The notes under the pieces were generated by a model, which was not told where the DNA came from, made no database searches, and saw only the letters and a list, made by a program, of their open reading frames with translations. From NCBI GenBank assembly GCA_036023115.1, contig JAYKKT010000073.1, positions 11,967,001-12,031,000 of the forward strand: DNA of 64,000 nt. Direction: 5' to 3'. The DNA is from Brasenia schreberi (lineage: Eukaryota; Streptophyta; Magnoliopsida; Nymphaeales; Cabombaceae). Positions within the stretch are counted from its first letter, which is position 1; each line of letters begins with the position of its first letter. The position numbers and the translations under genes are program-made. Of this stretch, positions 1 to 13,500 are shown one piece after another.

Positions 1-1529
1 CCTTTTTTTCATACAAACACCAAATGATACGGCATGGAACATGAGACTCCAGCAGCTAGCAACTCAAAACCCAACTCAGACACCTGACACGGACGTCCCC
101 ACAAAATCCATGTTTATGTCAATCCACAATAACATGAAACAAATGGGTACGGACACAAAACAATATTGACAAACACGATCTGGACCACATTATTGCGACC
201 CCAAGCTATAAAGAAACATATAAACTAGCAAGAATCAAGAGATAAAAGTAGCTGTAGCGGACAGGATATTTGCTCAGAGAAACACGATAAAGATCAGGTG
301 GTGACAAGAACGTTAGATGACACGCACAAGAATATGAAATTGCCAAACTAGATGTGGAGGTATAGATCAGCAAATAACCAAGTGATAAAGATACACTTGC
401 GGAAATTTTGTTCGCAACTGCTGCTTGTCTCTGCTAGGGTTGATAAAGCTGATCCTGGCCGGAATTCAAGCTTCGCGTTGTTTCCGCTTCAAGAACTGAA
501 TCTTCTCTCAGAAAAACAAAATCTAATCTCAGCTTAAAAGGAAAAAGTCAGAGATTGCCATCTCCATCAGTCCAGATATCCAAGTGAATTTAGATGAAGG
601 CCCAAATTAAGTGCAGTGGAGAATGACGTGATAATAAGAGCCATACTTATCAGAGCTCATGGTCAGCATTCACACAAGCATCGATTCCGACAGCAAACAA
701 ACAGTGCATGGTGCTGACAGAGCCCTAAGAAAGAAGCAAGACATTCTGTTTTCACTAATAAAATACCATCACGAATCATGTAGCTTACATAGGACATCAA
801 CATCAATACAATGTGCCTAATGGATAATAGGTAAGGATGGACTCAGGTAAGGCTTGTCATAGAACCAAACCCATTATACACCCCAACAAGGCCAGCGGGA
901 AATAGACACGTACAGTAACCCTTCTCACTAGAGGCTCCCGGGGCCTTCCTTTCACATACCAAACAACCATAAGCATGGTTTCTCCTTTCCATCTTTGATT
1001 GGTGCCACACCAACACGAACAATTCAAGATATGAAAATTTCATAACATATGTAATATATTCATGCAAAAGATTCACGAGATAGCAAATAACCAGGCACAT
1101 AGAACCAATTTGCCGATGCCCTAATACATGTAACATATTCAAGATAAGGCACTTGACGTACAGAGACAATAGTTCTAAAAAAAATGCGAGATTAACAAGC
1201 TTTTGCAGTTGCTTCTTACCAAAATGAGTACATTATGAGAAGCAAACTCTCCCATTTCATAGCTTCATCATTAATCTCTGCCATAATAGTTCTAACATGT
1301 AATATATAACAAAATTTACACTCTTCCCAGACTTGATGAAGGGCTTCTTGGACCATAATAACTGATTAAAAGCAAGGAGAGGAAAAACATCAAAACCCAT
1401 GAGAAGTTGCAAACTGCCAACTGCGCATGGATAAACAATTTCTCTCAACAAACACCAAAAAATGCCCGAATTTGACTGCCAAACTAGACAAAATTCAAAA
1501 TCCTCATAAGTACAAGTTCATGATCTTCC
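1..1529. other. 3' flank of the BAP31-like gene, no gene recognised
   Basis: This stretch follows the stop codon of the minus-strand BAP31-like gene and should contain its 3' UTR. Open frames here (for example 352-537 plus, 843-1169 minus) are short, of low complexity and match nothing I know. No clear transposon terminus was seen. Confidence 0.4.
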
Positions 1530-4500
1530 TCACATTATTCTTAATGACTGACTCTGAAGAGTCTGGTTGTCCTCGAGCAGACGGTCATATTCCAGAAGCA
1601 GATCTTCAGATTGTTTCCGAAGGGCAAGTATGTTAGCTTCAGCAGTTTTCAATTGTTTTTCCTTCTCCTCCGACTCCAGTTTAATTTTCTTTACTTCATC
1701 CTTTAGACGCAATGTTTCTTCTCTGAGAGTCTTTGTTTCTTGAGATGCCTTCTCTTCCTTCTCTTTTAAGAGACGGCAGTCTTCCTCAAGTTTTTCGGTG
1801 TCCAGTTTCAAGGCATTTATGACTTCACGAGAACTACTTAGTTTTCTAAGATAGTGATGCAACCGATCAACGACGAAACCTAGAAAAAGAGAGTATCCTG
1901 CAAGAACGTTTATGCCTCTTGAGAAACCATATCAGGAAACAGTATTACAAAAGTGATTAAATATCAAACACAGATGCGCACACATCATAAAGTCAACTTA
2001 AAGTGCAGATGATTCATTCTTAACAGCCTTTTCTTTCAGAGCAACATTGCTAAGCTACTGAAGCCGGTCGATTGCAGTAGTGTGCATGTATGGAAAGGGA
2101 TGAGACGATCAGCAATTCTAAGACAGCATGATTCTTTCACACCATACTTGAATGTTACCGTGTTAAACTTAAATTTTCTGCATTGATTACTTACAGAAGT
2201 GTGCTGGAAAATACTCACTTAACATATTGTAACCTTCAATGAGTAGGAAGATTACATAATAATGCAGAGTTAATGTTTAAATTCCACTGTTCTATTTATT
2301 ATTTTATTCTATATGTATCCAGTTCAAAACCTATCAAATTGTAACGTAATAACCTAAATTCTCACCTCTATAAAATGGAAGTGCCCAACAGTCATAACTT
2401 TGGTCTAATAGATCAATAGAGCCGTCAAATATCATTATAAAGCTTTCGTAAAATGAAAGAGGAGAAGCTCTTGGTGCCTTGTCTCCGTGAGATACCATGG
2501 TACAGCTAATGACCCTTCTTTTACATGATATGATGTGCTTCATGCTCTCAGCTTTGTGGAATTTACTTCCATCGGAATACCAACATCCTAAAGCAATTCA
2601 ATACTGTTACACATCATTATCAATATTCTGCTTCCAGAAATGATTGGGTTAGCATTCACCATAAGCTTACTGTTGTTGCGTCCATATCTTTGTCATTTTT
2701 TTGAATAACCACTCTAACTGTGTGTATATAGATATATAGGACGCTTTTAACGGCGAAAGTAACAAGAGAGACTTGGTTCATTTTCTAAAAAAAACTAAAG
2801 TAAAAATGTTCTGCAAGCCATGCAAGTTCTGAGAATTGCAAAATAAACACGTATTGAACCCAAAAAGATAGGAATAAACGATCAAAACTTTCCAAATCAC
2901 AAAACGTTGAATTGTTTATAAACCCAACTTGACGTTAATCTGGTAAATGCAGGATAGAAAAAAGTTCCTTGAAAACCACACTCTTGACCAACTATAGAGG
3001 TCTTCTCTGAAGTCTGAACCAGTCAGGCTATGCTGCCACGAACATGCAGAAATCTATTGACTTAATAGTTGATGGATGTAGAAGAAAAATACAAGAGAGA
3101 AAGAAGGTGAGAGGAGAATACCTAGGATTACTTGCCCAGTAATCGCACCTTTGCAGGGCCATTCCCTTGGCATTTCATTGTAGGTACTACACTTAATTAC
3201 ATAGACCCCAATATTAAAGCCTCAATCGTTTTTTTAGACATGCATGGGCTTTGGAGTACAGTAGGTTGACCAGCTGGTAACCATAAAAATTGTATAAGGA
3301 CAATATCACATCCTTGGAAGCAGCAATCAACTAAAGTTTCTGCATGAAAATCGTTCATCTTATATGAATCACACGAATCTTTTACTTTTTACCTAATTTG
3401 ATCTTTTGGAGAATCTCAAAGTTATATTTTAGAACATATTCTGCAGGAACTCATGAATTTCCTTCATGGTTTCTAATCAGACTAGGAGTGTTAAAAGTTT
3501 CCCCCCTAATCTTACATATAAACAGGAACCAGAGATGTCAAAGAGGAAGACGGAGTTACAAATACAATAGCTATCACGTAACAAACCTTCTGTCACCCAA
3601 AACTGACGTTTGAGCAGAAACAAGAGGCAGAATCAATTCAACTGCCTCCCGTGTCTTTGCTCGCGAATGTATTTGTATCTATTGATTAATAGGACCTACA
3701 GGATTTGGTGACAACACCCTGCAAAAAGATGAGCGCGAGTTTTCAACTCCTCAGCCATCCACTGCTCAAAATTCAGAATGCACAATGAAGCCAACCAGTG
3801 GCCACGGACTCCCATCGGAAGGTGCCAGACCTTCATATCTAACCATTGAAATCTGGTATATTCTTCAGGGCAGTATATTCTTCAGGGCAAGATGCAGCAT
3901 TCAGTCCTCCACACATCACAACTATTGAAAAACATGGTTACACAGCGGAGATTGAAAATCACAAATATAAAGAGGAGAAAATGTGAAGATCAGAGGAGGG
4001 GGCGGACCTCCAATGGAGGCCGCCCCCCTCTTTCTTTCTCTTTCTTAATCACAACAACTTAACCCTAATACAACCTATCAGTCTTTATATAAGGAGCTGT
4101 AAAACGTAAAATAACCAAAATACCTTTAGTACAAAAAATTACCAAAATGCCCTTATAGCTTCAGACAATTACAAATTTACAATAATCCCTAAAACATCAA
4201 ATTTACTGTCCTAAAACATCAAATGTTCTAAAACTAACTCTAAACTCATATTCTTCAACACCCCCCTCAAGTTGGTAGTGAAATACTTCGAACTCCAAAC
4301 TTGTCAAAAATCTTCATGTCTGCAACATTCTTCATCTGTCTTCATCACTGGTCTAATCTTCAACAGCTTCTTTGACTGTAACATCTTCAACTCAGCCTTC
4401 CTAGTTGATCATATCAAGCAACATCTCTTGCTGCAACATCAACTCAGCCTTCATGGCTGATCATCAACATGACTTTCTTCACCACACATGCACGAGCGAT

Positions 4501-7500
4501 CTCTTTAAGGCTTCTGTAAAACAATTTGGACTATCAAGAACACATGGGTAACACACGACACTTCTTTGGGTGTCGGTTGCTCCCTCTCTCTTTCTTCTTT
4601 TCCATAAAGTGATTCGGTAGGTACACTTCAAAAGTCGTGTTTTTCTACTCTTGAGAAAGCTGATTTTTTTGTGATAGGAGGTACTACATTTTCCTTCACA
4701 CATGGCTTGTACAACAGCTCTGTATTCTGCTTCTGCTATAGATATTGCAATACTGTCTGTTTTTTACTCTTCTAAGATACAATATTATCACCAAGTAAAG
4801 TAACATAGAATGTAGTCGATTTCCTATGATCATATGAACCAGCTCAGTCTGCATCAAAATAAAGTTCAACGTCTAAGTTTGATGATTTTAAATAAAGTAA
4901 ACCCATTCCTGAAGTTGATTTGAGGTATCGAAGAATTCTATACACTGCATCCATTTGATTCTTTGGTTGGCGAATGCATATATTTGCTCACAATACCAAC
5001 AACATAAGTAATGTCAAGAAAGCATTTTTGACATCCAATTGCCATAGATCTCATCCCAAATTTGCTGCCATACTGAGAAGTATTCTGATTGAAGTGAGTT
5101 TAGCCACAGATACAAACGTTTCTGTATAATCAATGCCATATGACTGATTGTATTCTTTAGCAACCAATCTGGCTTTATATCTCTCCATTGTTTTATCTGC
5201 CTTATATTTAATAGTAAATACCCACTTGCATCCTCCAATATTCCTATCAGAAGATAGTTGTGTGATGGTCCATGTATTGTTTTTCACCAGTGTATTCAAT
5301 TCTTCTTCAATTGTAGCTTTCCATAAATGGTACTTGATTGCCTCTTCAAACTTCGAAGGAATCTTATGTTTCTCGGCATTCATAACAAAGTTTTGATAAT
5401 TCTGAGAGGTATTTGCATATGAAACATAATCAGAAATCGGATACCGTGCACGTTGTTAAGGAAAGTCGTGTAATGAAAGCCGGGTCGTGTAAATACATAT
5501 TCATGTAATCGAATATCAAGTGTTTTGCTTGTTATAATGAAAGAAACTGAGATTGAAAAGAAGAAAGTATTTGATTTATTGTGGGGTGTGAATCCAGAAT
5601 TTGAATCATTACAACTGAATATCTTAGGCAGAGAAGAGCTTCCTTCCTTAGGTATTGTTTACTCCTTATTAATCAGAGAAGAAGATCGCAGGAATCTTGA
5701 GAAGGATCATGTTATTAGTACAAATCGGCATGCTCTTAAGGTAAGAGGAGACAATTCTCATTTTCGTGGCAGAGGGAGACACCAGAGTCGTGGACATGGC
5801 CATGATCGATTTAATTCAAACGACAGAGAAAAACTTGTTTGCTCCCATTGTGGCAAATCGCGTCATACCAGAGATCATTGTTGGGAATTACATGGTAAAC
5901 CATATTACTATAGAAATCGTAATACATCTGTAGAAAGTTCAACTCCCAACATCGATGGAATTCAAGAGATTATAAAAAGAATAGGTCTTGAACAGAGATT
6001 CTCTGAAAGATCATATGCTTTCTCCACCCAAGCTACAGTGGCTCAGGCTACACATACAGTAAAGGATAACCACTCCTCTCATTCTCATTTTAAAACTTTG
6101 ATAATTGATTCAGGGACTACAAATTATATGGTAAGAGAATTATCATATTTTTTAGCTTACAAGACTCTTAAAGATCACTAACCAATTAAATTGGCAGATG
6201 GTTCTTTCACTTATATGATAGGACAGGAAAGTGTACCTACTTGTATTTCAAATTTACCATCAGTATATCATGTTCCAAGTTTTCCGATAAATCTCAGTCA
6301 GCTCTTTAACTCGTGCCTTGGATTGTTGTGTAACTTTTCATCCTACTGGTTGTGTATTTCAGGATTTGAAGACGGGAAAAATCTTTGGACATGATAAACT
6401 ATAGAAAGGATTATACATTCTTGAAGACTATTCTCAGCCTTCAACCTCTTACAGCGTTTCAGCAGCACCAGTTCAAGATGCAGATCTTCGTCTTTGGCAT
6501 TATCGTCTTGGTCATCTCCCAGTGTCAAAAATTCCATATGTTATTCTTCAACTTAGAGTCCAGTCCAATAAATCTCAGTTTGAATGTGAAGTTTGTCAGC
6601 TTGAGAAACACCAAAGGGCATCTTATCCTTTAAGTGATTCTCGACGATCTCAACCTTTTGAACTTATTCACTCTAATGTATGGGGTCCAAGTCCAGTCAA
6701 CTCTTTGTTTGGTCATAAGTATTTTGTCTCCTTCATTGATGATTGTACTCGTCTTACAATCATTTACTTAATGAAAACAAAGTCTGAAGTTTCATCTATT
6801 TTTCTCATTGTGCATAAATTTATTTGTACTCAATTCAATGCTTCTGTTAAAATTCTTCGGTCCGATAATGGGAGAGAATATATTGGGACTCAGTTAGAAA
6901 ATTATTTACAAGCACTGGGAATTGTTCATCAAACTACATGTTCTTATACACCTTAGCAAAATGGTATTGCTGAATGGAAGAATCGTCATATTCTGGAAGT
7001 AGCCAGAACTCTTCTCCTTCAAAGTAATGTTCCAAAATTCTATTGGGGAGAAGTTGTCCTTCCTGCTGTTTATCTTATAAATAGAATGCCCAGTAATACC
7101 ATTTAGGGGGAGAGTCCTCTTCATAGTCTTGATAAAGCATCAAAACTATTTCATCTAGTTCCTCGTATCTTTGGGTGTACTTGTTTTGTACATATCCATG
7201 GATGTTACTTTCTTTGAACTTACTCCTTATTACTCTCTTCCCACAAAGTCCACTACAACTCTATCTTTTGTCCTTCCACTAGTTTCTAGTGAGGGGGAGT
7301 ATAATGAGACAGTTGATCATCAAAGTGAGAAAACACAACAATAAAAAGAGATTCTGACGTTCAAGAAAGGACAACGGAAGATTGTGTACTCTCAAGAAGA
7401 ACCATTACTAAAGAGATTTCCCCTGAATCAGATCCTCAAGTGCAAGTGGACAGTGACCTTGAGATTCCTATTATTGTTCGCAAAGGTAAGCGTACATGTG

Positions 7501-10500
7501 CACGATATCCAATTTCTAATTATGTTTCATATGCCAACACTTCTCAAAGTTATCAAAACTTCGTTATAAATGCTGAAAAACATAAGATCCCTTTGAAGTT
7601 TGAAGAAGCAATCAAGTGTCCCTTATGAAAAGCTGCAATTGAAGAAGAATTGAATGCACTGGTAAAAAATAATACATGAACCATCACACAATTGCCTTCT
7701 GATAGGAATATTGTAGGATGCAAGTGGGTGTTTACTATTAAATATAAGGCAGATGGAACAATGGAGAGACATAAAGCCAGATTGGTTGCTAAAGGATCCA
7801 GTCAGTCATATGGCATTGATTATACAGAAACATTTGCACCCGTGACTAAACTTACATCAATCAGAATACTTCTCAGTATGGCAGCAAACTTAGGATGGGA
7901 TCTATAGCAATTGGATGTTAAAAACGCTTTCTTACAGGGAGACTTAAATGAAGAAGTGTACATGGAACTACCTTCAGAAATGACCAGAAATTTGTCATCT
8001 TCTAATAGAGTGTGTAAACTCAATAAAGCAATATATGGGTTGAAACAGTCTCCAAGAGCTTGGTTTGATAAATTCAACAAAGCAGTGTGCAGTCTGGGAT
8101 ACAGTAGAAACCTCAATAATCGTACAATATTCTTCAAGAAAGGGACAAAAATATATATTCTCGCTGTTTATGTTAATGACACTATTGTTCCAGGAGATGA
8201 CCTTGAAGAAATATCAAAGTTAAAAATGAATCTTCATAAATTATTTGATATTTAGGATTTGGGTAAGCCCCACTATTTCTTGGGCATATAAGTTCTCTAT
8301 TCTAACAAAGGTATCTTCTTAACTCAACGAAAATACCTAATGGATCTCCTCAAAGAAACTCAAATGCTTGAGTGCAAACTTAGCGACATTCCTATGGAGG
8401 TAAACCAAATTTTTTTTAACGGTGACAGTGAAGAGTTCAAGGACATCCACAAATATCAAAAGCTAGTTGGTAAGCTCATATATTTAACTATTACTCGGCC
8501 AAACATTACGTATGCAGTTGAGATTGTGAGGCACTCACCAACTAAAAATCAGATGGATGCAGTGTATAGAATTCTTTGATATCTCAAATCAACTTCGGGA
8601 ATGGGTTTATTTTATTCGAAATCATCAAATTTGGACATTGAACTTTATTCTGATGCTAACTGACCTGGTTCTTATGATGACAGGAAGTCAACTACCGGCT
8701 AGTTACTTTACTTGGGAGTAATATTATATCTTGGAAGAGTAAAAAACAGACAGTGGTTGCAAGATCTACAGTAGAAGCTGAATACAGAGCTATAGCATAA
8801 GTTATATGTGAAGAAAAATGGATATCTTCATTGATTAACGAATTGTGTTATTCACTTAACCATCCTATACCTCTATATTGTGATAGCAGTGCAATTCAGA
8901 TGGCATCTAATCCAGTATATCATGAAAGGACCAAGCATATAGAAATTGACTGCATATCTAATCAAGAATTCAAACTGGAGTATCTTCATTCTATCAAACA
9001 GAGGGTTGATTTCTTAACTAAAGAAACTACCAGCAAACTATTAAAGGAGACTTTATCCAAGTTGGGTGTCATCAACATTTTCCACCCAACTTCAGAGGGA
9101 GTGTTAAGGAAAGTCGGATCGTGTAAATACATATTCATGTCATTTTGAGTCCTATGTCATCTTAGAAATAGTTAATACTTATTAGGGGTAGATTAGAAAA
9201 TTAAGTTAAATAAGGTATTAATAGGTGATTAGGGTTTAGTTAGAGAATTAAGAAAAGGAAGGGGATGGCTGCACAAGAGGTGCCGTTTTTAGCCAGAATA
9301 TAGATTGGAGGAATGCCTTCAATATGCCACATATTGTAAGTTATTTCTCCTTTGATTAATGAAAGATTCATTTCTAATACACATGTACGCTTACCTTTGC
9401 GAATAACAATAGGGATCTCGAGGTCATCTTTCACTTTCCCTTGAGGATCTGATTCAGGAGAAATCTCTTTAGTACATGGTTCTTCGTCTCGGGAGTAAAC
9501 AATCTTCCGTAGTCTTTTCTTATACGTCAAAATATCTTTTGATTGTTGTACCTTCTCACTCTTATCATTATACTCCCCCTCAGTAGGAACTAGTGGAAGG
9601 ATATAAGGTGGAGATGTAGGTGACTCCTTTTAAGAAGAGTAATAGGGAGTAAGTTCTAAAAAGGTGACATCTATGGAAACATATAGTTTTTTAAGCAGAG
9701 GGTCATAGCATTTATACCCATTTTGAGAGGTTGAATAGCCAAGAAAAATACACTTCAGTGACTTTGCATCAAGTTTATCACGATTAGGAAGATGAATATG
9801 TACAAAATAGGTACACCCAAAGATACGAAGGACTAGATGAAATGGTTTTGATTCTTTATCAAGACACTGAATAGGACTTTCTCCCTAAATTGTATTGCTT
9901 GGCATTCTATTGATGAGATAAACAGCAGTAAGGACAACTTCTCTCCAGTATAATTTCAGAACATTATTTTGGAGTAGGAGAGTTCTGGCTACCTCCAAAA
10001 TATAACGATTTTTCCATTCAACAATATCATTATGTTGGCGTATATAAGGACAAGTAGTCTGATGAATAATCTCTTGTGATCGTAAATATTCTTATAACGA
10101 AGTGCCAATATATTCTCCCCCATTATCTGATCGAAGAATTTTCACGGAAGCATTGAATTGAGTACAAATAAATTTATGCCCAATGGCAAAAATAGAAGAA
10201 ACTTGAGACTTTGTTTTTATTACGTAAACGATTGTAAGATGAGTACAATCATCAATGAAGGAGACAAAATACCTATGACCAATCAAAGAGCTGACTAGAC
10301 TTGGACCCCATACATCAGAGTGAATAAGTTCAAAAGGTTGAGATCGTCGATAATCACTTAAAGGATAAGATGTCCTTTGGTATTTCCCAAGCTGACAGAC
10401 TTCACGTTCAAACTGAGATTTATTGGACTGGACGCTAAGTTGAGGAATAACATATGAAATTTTTGATACTAGGAGATGACCAAGACGATAATGCCAAAGA

Positions 10501-13500
10501 CGAAGATCTGCATCTTGAACTGGTGCTGCTAAAATGCTGTAAGAGGTTGAAGGCTGAGAATAGTCTTCAAGAATGTATAATCCTTTCTATAGTTTACTAT
10601 GTCCAAAGATTTTTCCCGTCTTCAGATCCTAAAATACACAACTAGTAGGATGAAAGGTTACACAACAGTCTAAGGTATGAGTTAAAGAGCTAACGGAAAG
10701 AAGATTTATCGAAGAACTGGGAACATGATATACTGATTGTAAATCTGAGAAATATATGGGTACACTTTCCTGTCCAATCATATAAGAGTAAGAACCATCG
10801 GTCAACTTAATTGGTTCCTGTTTTTGGAAAGTCATGTATGATGAAAAATATGATAATTGTCTTACCATATGATCTTGATATGTAGCCCCTGAATCAATTA
10901 TCCAAGTTTTTTTAGGGAGAATGAGAAAAATGGTTACCTTTCACAGTATGTGTAGCCTGTGCCATTGTAGCTTGAGACGAAGAATATGATGATTGTTTAG
11001 ATAGATTATGTTCTAGGCCCTCTATCCTTTTGGTAATCTCTTAAATGCCATCAGTGCTTAGAGTTGAATTTTCTGCAGAATGAATCGAATTATTGCGATT
11101 TCTATAATAATCTGGTTTGCCATGTAATTCCCAATAATGTTCTCTGATATGACATGATTTTCCACAGTGTGAACAAACAAGTTTTTCTTTCTCATCAGAG
11201 TGAAATCTACCACGTCCACGACCACGACTCTGGTATCCACCTCGGCCACGAAAGTGAGAACGGTCTCCTCTTACTTTAAGTGCTTGTTGATCTGTACCAA
11301 GAATATTATCCTTTTCAAGATTCCTGCGATCTTCTTCTTTAATTAATAAAGAGTATACCGTGCCCAGAGAAGGAAGCTCTTCGCTACCTAAGATATTCAG
11401 TTTTACTGACTCAAATTTAGTTGACACCCCACAATAAATCAAATACTTTCTTCTTTTCAATCTCAGTATTTCTTTCATTATAACACGCAGAACATTTGAT
11501 ATTCGTATAATAGAGGAGTTCATCCCAGAGACCTCGAAGATCTGCGTAATAATCGAGTTCATTGTTTACATTTTCTGATATTTTCCAAAATCTCATATTC
11601 TTTGGCTATAATATACACCAAATTTCATGGGCATATTCTAGAAACATTAAGGTTTTAGCAATTAATTGAATCATTGACTGTAGTAACCATAATGAGATTA
11701 AAGCATCTTCTCTTCTCCAGGTAGAATAATGAGTATCATAAGTCTCTGAGATTGGTATTTGACCCATTAAGTGTGCCCATCTCCCCCTAGCTATAATGGC
11801 CAGTTCCACATATCTAGACCATTCTAAATAATTTCTGCCATCAAGCTTAGTAGTTTGTAATCTGAAAATTGTCTGTTTTTTTCTAATGAAAGAGATTGTT
11901 CACCAGTATGGAAAGAACCTATCAATACATTTTCCTGTCATAGGTCCTTAAATATAATCACTTGTATGGTCTTCTTAAAGAAGAAGAATTTGAATAGATG
12001 GAAGCAGGTAAAATAAAATCCAATCATAGTAAATGTGCAGTTTCGTTTCTGAATTAATATTATGTTTGATGATAATTCAGATCTTTCCTTTTTCTGAAGA
12101 ATGAAGAATGTAGTCAATGATTCAAATTGAACGCTTCACAAATCAAAAAATGTATAAAGTCGACAATATGTCACACGATGCAAATTCAAAGAAGCACCAC
12201 GATGAACCAAGTTGAATCAGTCGGCAGTCTGTCACATGAATAAGTCACCAATCTGTCACAACTAAACCAAGAAGGATACAATCAGTCTGTCACACGATTC
12301 AAGATTCAAATACAATCTTCAAATTTGAATCATGATGAATAAATAAGCCTCTACACCGATTCAAACATTGATGAATAAATCAGCCTCTACACCGATTCCA
12401 ATAACCCAATTACAATTGCACTTTGATTAATACCAATGTAATTCTAAGCACCCAACAAAAGATCAACAAAAAACTGATATCTCTGTGCCGATTACACAAG
12501 AAAAATCTGTCTCAACTTGATTCCAAAAGAAGTAACTCTGCCCCAACGTGATTCCAAACCAGAACGCTGCTTGTTATAAAAAAAAAACTTATCGATCCCT
12601 TCTTCAAATCTCTTACCACAAGTACCAAGATTAGGGTATAGATTCTTTGCTTAAAAAACGATTTTAGGGCCTTATAGGCTCTGATACCATCTTAGAAAGA
12701 AAACATCCATTAATCAATAGGAAGTAACTTACAATAAACGGCCCTTCTTATGATACCATTTTAGGGCCTTATAGCCTCCAATCTGCATAAAACCCAAAAA
12801 TCGGCCCTTCTTGTGCAGCCACCCTGCTTCTTCTCTTAATCATAACTAAACCCTAATGACGCCTATTAATACCTTGTCTAACTTAATTTCCTAATATACT
12901 CCTAATAAGTATTAATTATTACTAAAATGACAGAACTTAAAAATGACGTGAACATGCATTACACGACTCAACATGTATTACACGACTCTATTAAAACACT
13001 CTATTAACATCCCTTAACACTACTATCATAGATGCAAAATGAAGAACCATTGTAAGACTGGAGCCCTATTCACGAAGTAGCATCCTCTTCTAAACAACTT
13101 ACTGTCCAACCAAAAAATGGAGAATCTTGCTTAGAAAAGAAGACCATCTTAGTGCAGGTTCCCCTATTCAAAATTGGCCAAGAGATAAAAACCTAGAAAT
13201 GAATGTAAATTATAGATAGATCAACAGCCAAAATACCAAATATTACGGCAACAATTTCTCATTCATCATCATCATCCTCTGTTGCAGCTGAATTAAGGGC
13301 ATTCAACCTTTCTACCAGTTTTGCTTTCCTTTCTTCGTATGTTAGTTTCTTCAGGTTGAACCTCTTGTGTGTATTTGGAGGCTGCTTCTTGGATTTTACA
13401 AAAGAGGGATCAGCACGGATGGCAGCATGCACCTTCCTATAGATTTCCTCGATACCATCAGGTTCTAGTCCTCTCTTGATATATTCGCTAAATTGTGCCT

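Larger units (their letters stand above)
5454..9379 (+). mobile_element. Copia retrotransposon C, nested in B in opposite orientation
   Basis: Plus-strand copia copy of the same family as B. The left flank ends CACGT (5449-5453) and the right flank starts CACAT (9380-9384), a 5-bp target duplication with one mismatch. The uninterrupted family sequence, visible inside C itself near 7,495, reads GCACATGTAC across this point. The 3' LTR and polypurine tract are present. The 5' LTR is reduced to about 55 bp and fused directly to mid-gag, so primer site and leader are lost. All coding regions are broken. Confidence 0.8.
4687..13019 (-). mobile_element. Copia retrotransposon B, nested in A (3' end truncated)
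   Basis: Minus-strand Ty1/copia element inserted in element A. It starts with a 5' LTR (13019-12690), has an initiator-Met primer site at 12689-12677, gag and integrase remnants from about 11,820 to 9,380, then copia C interrupts it (5,454-9,379), and reverse transcriptase/RNase H remnants continue from 5,453 to about 4,690. Homology to C stops inside RNase H and there is no polypurine tract or 3' LTR, so the 3' end is lost. Bases flanking the 5' LTR are CTACT, and GTACT lies just left of the truncated end. This is a possible mutated target duplication but weak. Confidence 0.75.

Noticed and set aside
4480..4703. Captured host gene fragment at the 3' end of element A
   Set aside because: An open frame exists but I see no similarity to any known protein. 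Kept as non-coding tail.
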